A stretch of DNA of 9,507 nucleotides from an uncultured Tolumonas sp. GTDB taxonomy: Bacteria; Pseudomonadota; Gammaproteobacteria; Enterobacterales; Aeromonadaceae. Position 1 is the stretch's first letter. Each line of letters begins with the position of its first letter. A program made the translations under genes and the position numbers. The notes below the pieces were generated by a model. That model ran no database searches, was not told the origin of the DNA, and was given only the letters and a program-made list of their open reading frames with translations. The stretch lies in contig CAIZDF010000497.1 of the NCBI GenBank assembly GCA_903931645.1, positions 1 to 9,507 on the forward strand, given 5' to 3'. Shown here one piece after another: positions 1-6,991 of the stretch.

Positions 1-675
1 AATTTTTTCTGTTAAATGTAGTTGTGTACGCTCTAATCTTTTCGGCTGTAAATCTTCCATGACATGTACATGGCGTATTTCATCCGGTGTGATTTCAATT
101 GTAGGATATTCCACCAAGTCATCCAGCGTACAAGCTCGTAAGCTCAGAGGATGCCCTTCTCTGACAAAAACTTTATCATGTGAAATAAATAGAGGAATAA
201 ACAATACACCAGCACGTTTATTCAACCCCGATATTTCATGGCCGATAAATAGATCAATATCACCACTTAATAACAGATCCATTAATCGCAGATGATTACC
301 AATATCGATATAGATATTCGCGGCCGGATGCTCTTGGCGATAGGCCGCTATCGTATCTTTCAAAAAAACATACCACCACGCATGACCAGAGCCGATGCGT
401 AATTCCCGTTCATGACGTTCTTTCAGCATCTCTATTTTTGTCAGCGTATTATCATAAATACGCTGCATGATCCGGGTTTGTTCCAGTAATACTTCACCGA
501 ATTCCGTTAATTTCATGCCGTTGGAAGTGCGGATAAACAATTGAACATCGAGTGATTCTTCCAGCTTCTTCATATTGTGAGTCAATGTTGGTTGGCTCAA
601 ACAAAGTTTTTTCGCTGCATGACTCACATTTTGTAAAGTGGCGACTTCGAGGAATTGCTGCAAAATCTTATCCAT
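1..675 (-). CDS. LysR-type transcriptional regulator, C-terminus cut by the window edge
   Basis: Reading the minus strand from the ATG at 675-673 gives 225 open codons to the window edge, without a stop. Residues 1-60 form the LysR winged helix-turn-helix: FLEVATLQNVSHAAKKLCLSQ, then PTLTHNMKKLEESLDVQLFIR and the wing TSNGMKLTEFGEVLLEQ. A linker helix follows (about 61-90), then the first part of the periplasmic-binding-protein-like effector domain (ELRIGSGHAWWYVF from about 91; DLLLSGDIDLFIG at 133-145). LysR proteins are usually about 300 residues, so about 75 C-terminal residues lie outside. A GAGAG ribosome site lies a few bases before the ATG; an in-frame GTG two codons earlier is less likely. 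The gene is divergent from the sugar operon, so by LysR convention it probably controls that operon and itself, with an imported sugar or its product as inducer. The family assignment is firm; target and effector are inferred. Confidence 0.93.
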   Translation of the reverse strand, partial: MDKILQQFLEVATLQNVSHAAKKLCLSQPTLTHNMKKLEESLDVQLFIRTSNGMKLTEFGEVLLEQTRIMQRIYDNTLTKIEMLKERHERELRIGSGHAWWYVFLKDTIAAYRQEHPAANIYIDIGNHLRLMDLLLSGDIDLFIGHEISGLNKRAGVLFIPLFISHDKVFVREGHPLSLRACTLDDLVEYPTIEITPDEIRHVHVMEDLQPKRLERTQLHLTEKI

Positions 676-693
676 GATCACTCTCTGACATCC

Positions 694-716
694 TGATATA
701 GATTAATTCTATATCA
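694..716. promoter_or_regulatory. Perfect palindrome, probable LysR operator
   Basis: The arms TGATATAGA (694-702) and TCTATATCA (708-716) are exact reverse complements around the 5-base centre TTAAT. T699 and A711 are symmetric about the centre and fit the T-N11-A core of LysR binding sites. The site starts 18 bases upstream of the regulator's start codon and covers its best -10 candidate (706-711), so a bound regulator should repress its own gene. It lies about 24 bases upstream of the candidate operon -35 at 740, a reasonable place for an activator. The palindrome is seen directly; its role is inferred from family behaviour. Confidence 0.62.
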
Positions 717-785
717 CAGCCAAAATAAAGCATTTCTTTTTGACCTTTCGCCTCATTAACATAGCCCTCGTTCAAGCATCACACA

Positions 786-824
786 TTCAGTTGGTTATGT
801 TTTATGGATGATTATCCGACTGAA
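786..824 (+). repeat. Imperfect inverted repeat in the leader of the sugar operon
   Basis: TTCAGTTGG (786-794) pairs with CCGACTGAA (816-824) at eight of nine positions; the ninth is a G-U pair in RNA. The 21-base loop contains a smaller GGAT/ATCC repeat (806-809 and 814-817). It ends 29 bases before the binding-protein start codon. It could be a stem in the 5' leader or an operator for a second regulator. Function is unknown. Confidence 0.4.
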
Positions 825-853
825 TACTCTAATAACGATGACGAGAGGTTACT

Positions 854-2122
854 ATGAAAAAACACACCCTGGGTCTTATCGCTACCTTGGTTGCTGGCGC
901 ACTGAATACTGCGCACGCCGATACGCTGAAAATGGAATGTGCCAGCACCAGCACCGGTAAAGCCTACTGTGATTACATCAAAGCCCGCTTTGAAAAAGAG
1001 ACCACCAACAAACTGGAGTTTGTGCAGTTACCTCCCGCATCTGATGAAAAACTAGGTTTATTCCAACAAATCTTCGCTGCTAAAGACAGCAAAGCCGTCG
1101 ATGTATTCCAAGCCGACACCGTGTGGCTCGGTGTGTTAGATAAACATTTGTTAGACCTGACAGACAAAGTCAAAGATCTGCAGCCACTGTTCTTCCAGTC
1201 TGCCTGGAACAACGACGTAGTGAACGGCAAAGTGAAAGCCATTCCAGCCTTCCTCGATGCGGGTGCCATGTATTACCGCAAAGACTTACTGGCTAAATAT
1301 AACGAACAACCGCCACAAACCTGGGAAGAACTGACCCGTATCGCCGCGAAAATCCAAAAAGGCGAACGCGACGCCGGTAAGAAAAACTTCTGGGGTTTTG
1401 TCTTCCAAGGTAAAGCTTATGAAGGTATGACTTGTGATGCGATGGAATGGATTGCTTCTTATAACGGCGGCACATTCGTTGATAAAGATGGCAAAGTCAC
1501 CGTGAATAACCCTCAGGCCGCCAAAGCCTTGAATACTGCAGCAGGCTGGATCGGTACCATTTCACCGAAAGGTGTATTGGGATATATGGAAGAAGAGTCC
1601 CGTGCTGTATTCCAGAACGGCGATGCCGCCTTCATGCGTAACTGGCCATATGCCTATGTACTGGCACAAGATCCAACCAGTCCGATTAAAGGTAATGTCG
1701 GTGTTATTCCAGTGCCGAAAGGCGGTGCAGATGGTCAGCATGCAGCGACTCTGGGTGGCTGGCAATGGGCGGTTAGTGCTTACACTGAACACCCTGATGC
1801 AGCTATTCAGCTAATCCGCATTCTGACTGATGCTGAATCACAAAAGATGCAGTTCAAAACAGTGGGCGTCGCGCCATCTCGGTTAGACGTGTATCAAGAT
1901 CCTGAAGTCATGGCCTCTGCACCTTATCTGGCTGAATTCAAGGATGTCTTCGCCTCTGCAGTTCCTCGTCCGGCAGTTGAAACCAAGTCTCAGTTCCCGA
2001 AAGTATCGAAAGCTGTTTTCAATGCGGCCTATGACGTGTTGAGCGGTCGTACGACTGGTGAAAAAGCAGTGGCCGATCTGGATAGCAAACTGAAACGCAT
2101 CAAAGGTAAAGAGTGGAAGTAA
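854..2122 (+). CDS. Periplasmic sugar-binding protein of an ABC importer (extracellular solute-binding family 1)
   Basis: This 422-residue protein captures the transported sugar in the periplasm and delivers it to the permeases. A Sec signal peptide is clear: MKK, a hydrophobic core LGLIATLVAGAL, and cleavage after AHA at residue 22. There is no lipobox, so the mature protein should be soluble. The mature chain has family-1 (MalE/ThuE/MsmE-like) features: an N-terminal FEKETTNKLEFVQLP strand region, AVDVFQADTVW, the AFLDAGAMYYRKDLLAKY segment, and WGFVFQGKAYEGMTCDAMEW near 180-199, a segment resembling trehalose/maltose-type binding proteins. Cysteines occur at 29, 39 and 194, so a periplasmic disulfide is possible. 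It is first in the operon and followed by a strong hairpin, which suits the high level needed for a binding protein. The ligand cannot be read from sequence; the adjacent glucosidases suggest alpha-gluco-oligosaccharides. I do not call it malE because it is not clearly an orthologue. Confidence 0.93.
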   Translation: MKKHTLGLIATLVAGALNTAHADTLKMECASTSTGKAYCDYIKARFEKETTNKLEFVQLPPASDEKLGLFQQIFAAKDSKAVDVFQADTVWLGVLDKHLLDLTDKVKDLQPLFFQSAWNNDVVNGKVKAIPAFLDAGAMYYRKDLLAKYNEQPPQTWEELTRIAAKIQKGERDAGKKNFWGFVFQGKAYEGMTCDAMEWIASYNGGTFVDKDGKVTVNNPQAAKALNTAAGWIGTISPKGVLGYMEEESRAVFQNGDAAFMRNWPYAYVLAQDPTSPIKGNVGVIPVPKGGADGQHAATLGGWQWAVSAYTEHPDAAIQLIRILTDAESQKMQFKTVGVAPSRLDVYQDPEVMASAPYLAEFKDVFASAVPRPAVETKSQFPKVSKAVFNAAYDVLSGRTTGEKAVADLDSKLKRIKGKEWK

Positions 2123-2129
2123 GCATGAT

Positions 2130-2157
2130 AGTGCTGCCCTGATCTCGGGGCAGCACT
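2130..2157 (+). terminator. Intercistronic hairpin after the binding-protein gene (attenuator or mRNA stabiliser)
   Basis: AGTGCTGCCC (2130-2139) and GGGCAGCACT (2148-2157) are perfect 10-bp complements around an 8-base loop, starting 7 bases after the stop codon. No U-tract follows, so it is not a full intrinsic terminator. A GC-rich stem here would protect the upstream mRNA from 3' exonucleases or partly reduce readthrough, raising binding protein relative to permeases. This parallels the repeat structure between malE and malF of Escherichia coli. The stem is certain; its role is inferred. Confidence 0.7.
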
Positions 2158-2193
2158 GCTGTTCTGCTTTCGAACCACAAGGAGTAAACGTTG

Positions 2194-3198
2194 ATGATGA
2201 ACCACCATTCCGAATCATTGCCTTCCAAGGGAAGAAGCTCGAAGGCAACGCTGCAAAACGAAGTTATTCCTCAAAAGAAAAAACGTAGTCTGCAACAACG
2301 TCGTAGCCGCGCCGCTTGGATCTTGATTGCACCGGCACTGATCCTGCTGGCATCGGTGGCAGGCTGGCCATTACTGCGCACCCTGTTTTACAGCTTTACT
2401 GACGCCGCATTAGATACCCCAGATGTTTATAACATGGTCGGCTTTGATAACTATCTATCTTGGGCTGATGGTCAAAGCTTTGGCGTATTAGCTGACCCAC
2501 TATGGTGGAAAGCGGTATTAAATACACTCTGGTTTACCGGTATTTCTGTCTCGTTTGAATTGTTCTTCGGTATGTTGCTGGCATTACTAATGAACCAGAA
2601 ATTCCGCGGGCAAGGCTTGGTTCGTGCAGCCATTCTGGTGCCATGGGCCATTCCGACTATCGTGACTGCCAAGATGTGGGGCTGGATGTTCCACGATCAA
2701 TACGGTGTGATCAACGATCTGCTGACGCGCGTTGGTATCATCCATGAACCACTGGCATGGATCGCGGAAGCGAATCTTTCTATGTGGGCGGTGGTTTTTG
2801 CTGATGTGTGGAAAACCGTGCCATTCATGGCGCTTATGTTGCTGGCAGCCTTGCAGATGATCCCGTCCGATCTCTATGAAGCCGGTCGTGTCGATGGTGC
2901 TACTGCATGGCAACGTTTCACCCGCATCACCCTGCCGTTGATTATGCCCGCCATGATTGTGGCGCTGATCTTCCGGGTCATGGATGCTTTGCGTGTGTTC
3001 GACCTGATTTATGTGCTCACCTCCAACAGTGAAGCCACCATCTCTATTTCTGGTTATGCCCGTGAACAGATGGTCTCTTATCAGCAAATGGGTTCCGGTT
3101 CTGCCGCTTCCGTTTTGGTATTCATGATGGTTGCTGGTATCGCGGCCTGCTTCCTCTACATCGGCCGTATGAATGACGAAGGCAAGGAGAACAAATAA
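2194..3198 (+). CDS. Sugar ABC transporter permease, MalF/ThuF/UgpA type
   Basis: This 334-residue inner-membrane protein is one half of the translocation channel. A basic cytoplasmic N-terminus (KKKRSLQQRRSR at 28-39) precedes TM1 (about 41-62). Further hydrophobic segments lie at about 107-133, 143-165, 197-222, 250-265 and 302-322, giving six as in MalF-type permeases without the large MalF periplasmic insertion. The EAA loop that docks on the ATPase is plain: E229-A-G, V233-D234-G235-A, F242 and L247-P248. The start was chosen at the ATG at 2194, which follows AAGGAG (2179-2184) by nine bases. A TTG at 2191 and an ATG at 2197 are in-frame alternatives. The gene overlaps the next permease by one base. 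Family and role are firm; substrate follows from the operon. Confidence 0.94.
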   Translation: MMNHHSESLPSKGRSSKATLQNEVIPQKKKRSLQQRRSRAAWILIAPALILLASVAGWPLLRTLFYSFTDAALDTPDVYNMVGFDNYLSWADGQSFGVLADPLWWKAVLNTLWFTGISVSFELFFGMLLALLMNQKFRGQGLVRAAILVPWAIPTIVTAKMWGWMFHDQYGVINDLLTRVGIIHEPLAWIAEANLSMWAVVFADVWKTVPFMALMLLAALQMIPSDLYEAGRVDGATAWQRFTRITLPLIMPAMIVALIFRVMDALRVFDLIYVLTSNSEATISISGYAREQMVSYQQMGSGSAASVLVFMMVAGIAACFLYIGRMNDEGKENK

Positions 3199-4043
3199 TG
3201 AAATTAACTCGTCGCCAACGCCATATTACTCACCAGACGTTGATTTATGCTGCTGCAGCGCTGGTCAGTGTGATCTGTGTGTTCCCGTTTTATAACGCCA
3301 TCCTGACATCACTGCGTACTGGTCAGGAGTTGTTTCTGACTAACTATCTGCCAACGTCGTTCCATTGGGAAAACTACGTGAATGCGCTGATGGTGAATGG
3401 TATTGCCCGTAGTCTGCTGAACTCATTCATCGTCGCCTCAGTGACGGTTGGGATCTGCCTACTGGTGTCCATTACCGCGGCCTTTGCACTGGCTCGTATC
3501 AAGTTCAAAGGTCGTAAATACATCCTGTTCACCATCCTGTGCGTCTCTATGTTCCCTCAGGTAGCGGTGCTGTCTGGTATGTTTGAGCTGGTACGGTTCC
3601 TTGGTTTGTATGACTCACTGGGTGCGCTGATCCTCTCTTACACCACCTTTTCACTGCCATTTACGGTGTGGGTACTGACCACATTTATGAAATCACTACC
3701 AGTCGAATTGGAAGAAGCAGCCATCGTGGATGGTGCTGGTTTGTGGGTCATCATCAGCCGGATTTTCGCGCCCATCATGGGGCCATCGCTGGTCACTACT
3801 GGTCTGCTGGCCTTCATTGGGGCCTGGAATGAATTCATGTTCGCACTGACGTTCATTATCTCCAATGAACAACGCACTGTGCCAGTCGCTATCGGCATGT
3901 TACAGGGGGCATCTCAGTTTGAATTGCCTTGGGGCAACATCATGGCCGCCTCGGTTGTGGTGACGCTGCCGATTATTGTGATGGTACTGATTTTCCAGAA
4001 ACGCATTGTCAGCGGGTTGACCAGCGGTGCGGTGAAAGGCTAA
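3198..4043 (+). CDS. Sugar ABC transporter permease, MalG/ThuG/UgpE type
   Basis: This 281-residue second permease completes the membrane channel with the preceding gene. It has a short basic N-terminus (MKLTRRQRH), TM1 at about 13-35, and further segments at about 75-97, 109-130, 142-164, 196-219 and 250-271. The EAA loop is canonical: E173-A-A-I-V-D178-G179-A, leading to P192. A C-terminal QKRIVSGLTSGAVKG tail is typical of the MalG group, whose tail contacts the ATPase dimer. The ATG at 3198 shares its A with the stop TAA of the upstream gene, and AAGGAGA (3184-3190) lies inside that gene's end, so the two permeases are almost certainly translationally coupled in equal amounts. Confidence 0.95.
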   Translation: MKLTRRQRHITHQTLIYAAAALVSVICVFPFYNAILTSLRTGQELFLTNYLPTSFHWENYVNALMVNGIARSLLNSFIVASVTVGICLLVSITAAFALARIKFKGRKYILFTILCVSMFPQVAVLSGMFELVRFLGLYDSLGALILSYTTFSLPFTVWVLTTFMKSLPVELEEAAIVDGAGLWVIISRIFAPIMGPSLVTTGLLAFIGAWNEFMFALTFIISNEQRTVPVAIGMLQGASQFELPWGNIMAASVVVTLPIIVMVLIFQKRIVSGLTSGAVKG

Positions 4044-4086
4044 CGCCGCATCAGCCCGATTATCTGAACGAACTTTTGTGATTAAT

Positions 4087-4107
4087 GGTGTTCCTCACGG
4101 GAACGCC
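4087..4107 (+). terminator. Intercistronic hairpin before the ATPase gene
   Basis: GGTGTTCC (4087-4094) pairs with GGAACGCC (4100-4107) over eight positions, one being a G-U pair, with a 5-base loop. It lies between the second permease and the ATPase gene, ending ten bases before the AGGA ribosome site (4117-4120). C's rather than U's follow, so a strong terminator is unlikely; RNA processing or partial attenuation is more plausible. It also lies over the first codons of a longer reading of the ATPase gene (ATG at 4085), which argues against that start. Confidence 0.5.
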
Positions 4108-4129
4108 CCACAGTACAGGATGTAAAGCC

Positions 4130-5245
4130 ATGTCTCATTTAAGATTAGAGAAATTAAACAAACGTTACAGCGAACACGCGCAGGTCATTAAATCACTCGA
4201 TCTGCAGGTCAATAGCGGCGAATTCATCGTGATTGTTGGCCCGTCTGGTTGCGGTAAATCGACCCTGTTGCGCATGATCGCCGGTCTGGAAGATATCTCC
4301 GCTGGCAGCATGTATATCGATGGCACCTATGTGAACGACGATACCCCTTCCGAACGTGGTATCGGCATGGTGTTCCAGTCATACGCGCTTTATCCGCACA
4401 TGAGCGTTTATCAAAACATGGCGTTTGGTCTGGAACTGGCCGGTAAATCAAAAGAAGAGATCGACGCGAAAGTACAAAACAGTGCGCGCATTCTGCAATT
4501 AGAGCCGTTGTTGCAGCGTCGCCCGAAAGATCTCTCCGGTGGCCAACGTCAGCGTGTTGCGATTGGTCGCGCCATTGCCCGTGAGCCGAAATTGTTCCTG
4601 TTTGACGAACCGCTGTCGAACTTAGATGCCGCGCTGCGCGTTCAGATGCGCATGGAGATCGCTAATCTGCATAAACGTCTGGGCTCGACTATCATCTATG
4701 TTACCCACGATCAGGTGGAAGCCATGACTCTGGCCGATCGTATTGTGGTGCTGAACAAAGGCAACATCGAGCAAGTCGGTACACCACTGGAGTTGTATGA
4801 CCACCCGGCCAATGAGTTTGTTGCGCAGTTTATCGGTTCCCCAAAAATGAATTTGATCCCCGCCAGTCTGGTTCAATCAGGAGAGACAGAAAGCGTAGTG
4901 CGTCTGGATAACAGCAAACAATTAGTGCTGCCGATCAGCACACCTCGCCATGCAGAAGGTCAGAGTGTCAATTTAGGTATCCGCCCGGAGCATATTCTGT
5001 GGGGCAATGTGCAGGAATCGCAATATCAGGCCAACGTGATGTTTGTTGAGCACATGGGTAACGAAACCTACCTCTATCTCGACAACGGTAATGCCAGCGA
5101 GCCATGGGTCGTGCGCAATGCGGAACGTTCGGTCATTTCTGCCGGACAAACAGTTGGCGTGCAGTTACCAGTAGAACATTGCTACTTATTTGATGGTGAC
5201 GGTAATGCGTTCCAACGTCTGAGCTCGACACAAAACAAACATTAA
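4130..5245 (+). CDS. Sugar ABC transporter ATPase, MsmK/UgpC/MalK type
   Basis: This 371-residue protein hydrolyses ATP on the inner face of the membrane to drive import. The nucleotide-binding domain is complete: Walker A GPSGCGKST (37-45), Q-loop Gln83, signature LSGGQ (135-139), Walker B LFLFDE (155-160), D-loop SNLD (163-166) and switch His193. Residues from about 235 form the MalK-type regulatory OB/TOBE extension (NLGIRPEHI, then VMFVEHMGNETYLYLD), usual for sugar importers and able to bind regulators in some members. The start at 4130 follows AGGA (4117-4120) and begins MSHLRLEKLNKRY, as relatives do; a reading from 4085 would add 15 unlikely residues. Such genes are often labelled ugpC automatically, but nothing here suggests glycerol-3-phosphate. 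Some relatives, such as streptococcal MsmK, serve several importers, so this one might too. Confidence 0.95.
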   Translation: MSHLRLEKLNKRYSEHAQVIKSLDLQVNSGEFIVIVGPSGCGKSTLLRMIAGLEDISAGSMYIDGTYVNDDTPSERGIGMVFQSYALYPHMSVYQNMAFGLELAGKSKEEIDAKVQNSARILQLEPLLQRRPKDLSGGQRQRVAIGRAIAREPKLFLFDEPLSNLDAALRVQMRMEIANLHKRLGSTIIYVTHDQVEAMTLADRIVVLNKGNIEQVGTPLELYDHPANEFVAQFIGSPKMNLIPASLVQSGETESVVRLDNSKQLVLPISTPRHAEGQSVNLGIRPEHILWGNVQESQYQANVMFVEHMGNETYLYLDNGNASEPWVVRNAERSVISAGQTVGVQLPVEHCYLFDGDGNAFQRLSSTQNKH

Positions 5246-5286
5246 TCAATTTCTCTGGTTTCCATTACGAAATTAACAGGCCGTGC

Positions 5287-6954
5287 ATGATGGACAATAA
5301 AGTATTAGCTAAAAAATGGTGGCATAACGCGGTGGTGTATCAAATTTACCCACGCAGCTTCTGCGATGCCAATAATGATGGTATCGGTGATATCGCCGGT
5401 ATTATCAGCAAACTCGATTATTTACAGCAACTGGGGATTAATATCATCTGGTTGTCCCCCGTTTATAAATCGCCCATGGACGATAACGGTTATGACATCT
5501 CTGATTATCAGGATATCGCCGCCGAATTCGGCACTTTGGCTGAGATGGAAAATCTGATCGCGGAAGCGAAACAACGCGATATCCAGATTGTGATGGATTT
5601 AGTGGTTAACCATACTTCCGATGAACACCCATGGTTCGTTGAAGCCAAAAAATCCAAAGACAACCCCTACCGGGATTATTACATCTGGCGCCAGCCACAA
5701 GCTGACGGCTCTGCACCGAACGATTTTCACTCCTACTTCGGCGGTAGCGGCTGGGAGTTTGATGCCACCACTGGCGACTATTATTTCCACCAATTTTCCA
5801 AACGCCAGCCCGATCTGAACTGGGAAAACTCCAAAGTGCAGGCAGAAGTGCACAACATGATGAACTGGTGGCTGGATAAAGGCATCGGTGGCTTCCGCAT
5901 GGACGTTATCGATCTGATCGGCAAAGAGATCGATCAAAAAGTCATGGCGAATGGTGCCCGACTGCATCCATTATTGCAGGAAATGAATAAAGCCACCTTC
6001 GGACATCGTGATGCCCTGACCGTTGGTGAAGCCTGGAGCGCCACACCAGAGATCGCCAAACTGTATTCTGATCCAGCACGTAATGAACTATCGATGGTAT
6101 TCCAGTTTGAACACATCACCATCGGCTGGCACCCGCAGCATGGTAAATGGGAGCCACAAGCCTTCGATCTGATCAAACTGAAAAAAGTCTTCACCAAATG
6201 GCAAACCGAGCTGGCAGATAATGGCTGGAATTCCCTGTTCTGGGATAACCACGACTTGCCACGCGCGGTGTCTAAATATGGTGATACCGGTGAATTCCGC
6301 GTGGAATCGGCCAAGATGCTGGCAACCGCCCTGCACTTCCTCAAAGGCACGCCTTACGTCTATCAAGGTGAAGAAATTGGAATGACGAACGTGCGCTTTG
6401 ATTCGATTGATGATTATCAAGATATCGAATCGTTGAATCTGTATTACGAGCGCACTGCCGCTGGCGTACCACATGAAAAAATGATGGAAGGGATCTACGC
6501 AAACGGCCGCGATAATGCCCGCACGCCGATGCAGTGGAATAATGAAATCAATGCCGGTTTCAGCACCGCCAAACCATGGCTGAAAGTGAACCCGAATTAC
6601 ACCGAAATCAATGTGCAAGCCGCACTGAATGAACCCGATTCGGTCTTCTTCCACTACCAGAAATTGATCAAACTACGTAAAGAACAGCCGATCATGACCT
6701 ACGGGCAATATATCCCGTTGCTGGAAGATCATCCTGACGTCTTTGCTTATTTACGGGCGCAAGATGATGACCGCATCGTCGTGCTCAATAACTTCAGCGC
6801 GAAAAAAGTCATCTTGTCGTTACCCGCTGAGGTTCAGTACATCAAAGGTCAGAGCCTGATCAGTAACTATCAATCACACCACAGCCTGACAGATGAAATC
6901 ACCCTACAACCTTATGAATCTTTTGCTGTTGCCTATAAGCAACCAGTGGCATGA
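5287..6954 (+). CDS. GH13 alpha-glucosidase, oligo-1,6-glucosidase / DexB type
   Basis: This 555-residue cytoplasmic enzyme has no signal peptide and should release glucose from the non-reducing end of short alpha-glucans. The (beta/alpha)8 barrel is complete: VVYQIYPRSF (16-25), the calcium-site motif DANNDGIGD (27-35), DLVVNH (104-109), nucleophile Asp206 in GFRMDVIDLI, acid/base Glu248 in TVGEAW, and the third acid Asp323 in WDNHDLPR. A C-terminal beta domain follows from about 480. Val207 after the nucleophile marks enzymes acting on alpha-1,6 bonds. The short loop after the nucleophile (IDLIGKEIDQ to LLQEMN) and ATPEIAKLYSDP resemble streptococcal DexB, from memory. A trehalose-6-phosphate hydrolase (TreC) is less likely because an ABC importer delivers unphosphorylated sugar. 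The ATG at 5290 is an equally possible start; the ribosome site (AGG, 5278-5280) is weak. Confidence 0.9.
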   Translation: MMDNKVLAKKWWHNAVVYQIYPRSFCDANNDGIGDIAGIISKLDYLQQLGINIIWLSPVYKSPMDDNGYDISDYQDIAAEFGTLAEMENLIAEAKQRDIQIVMDLVVNHTSDEHPWFVEAKKSKDNPYRDYYIWRQPQADGSAPNDFHSYFGGSGWEFDATTGDYYFHQFSKRQPDLNWENSKVQAEVHNMMNWWLDKGIGGFRMDVIDLIGKEIDQKVMANGARLHPLLQEMNKATFGHRDALTVGEAWSATPEIAKLYSDPARNELSMVFQFEHITIGWHPQHGKWEPQAFDLIKLKKVFTKWQTELADNGWNSLFWDNHDLPRAVSKYGDTGEFRVESAKMLATALHFLKGTPYVYQGEEIGMTNVRFDSIDDYQDIESLNLYYERTAAGVPHEKMMEGIYANGRDNARTPMQWNNEINAGFSTAKPWLKVNPNYTEINVQAALNEPDSVFFHYQKLIKLRKEQPIMTYGQYIPLLEDHPDVFAYLRAQDDDRIVVLNNFSAKKVILSLPAEVQYIKGQSLISNYQSHHSLTDEITLQPYESFAVAYKQPVA

Positions 6955-6991
6955 ATTTGGCGCATAAATTTGGCAATTAGGGATTAATGTT

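Larger units (their letters stand above)
676..853. promoter_or_regulatory. Divergent control region between regulator and sugar operon
   Basis: This 178-bp AT-rich stretch separates two divergent genes and must hold both promoters. For the regulator (minus strand), the hexamer TAGAAT (complement of 706-711) matches the -10 consensus at five of six bases and lies about 30 bases before the start codon; no good -35 was found. For the operon (plus strand), TTGACC at 740-745 matches the -35 consensus at five of six bases, but the -10 at the right spacing (about 762-768, TAGCCC-like) is poor. That pattern suits a promoter needing an activator. If correct, transcription would start near 775 and leave a leader of about 80 bases carrying the inverted repeat at 786-824. 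The binding-protein gene has a GAGAGG ribosome site at about 842-847. Promoter positions are read by eye and remain tentative. Confidence 0.5.

Noticed and set aside
59..295. Plus-strand reading frame of 78 codons at the left end
   Set aside because: It lies antisense inside the LysR gene, has no domain-like composition and no supported ribosome site.
714..783. Possible CRP sites at TCACA (714-718 and 779-783)
   Set aside because: Neither has a recognisable TGTGA half-site six bases upstream (TTAAT and TCGTT), so a full CRP site is not supported.
2191..2193. TTG start for the first permease
   Set aside because: The following ATG at 2194 has better spacing from AAGGAG and is a stronger start.
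2587..3087. Minus-strand open frame of 166 codons inside the first permease gene
   Set aside because: Shadow of the permease codon pattern; the product is rich in His, Gln and Asn with no recognisable motif.
4085..4129. Upstream ATG extending the ATPase by 15 residues
   Set aside because: The added residues have no family counterpart, the ATG sits at a hairpin, and the ATG at 4130 has a spaced AGGA.
6088..6654. Minus-strand open frame of 188 codons inside the first glucosidase gene
   Set aside because: Antisense to a conserved catalytic region; its length follows from codon bias on the coding strand, and no family features are seen.
5287..6954. Trehalose-6-phosphate hydrolase (TreC) for the first glucosidase
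   Set aside because: The locus has an ABC importer and no PTS gene, and the loops around the active site look more like DexB; phylogeny would settle it.
6954..6974. Direct repeat AATTTGGC (6954-6961 and 6967-6974) between the glucosidase genes
   Set aside because: Eight bases in AT-rich spacer with no further copies; most likely chance or slippage.
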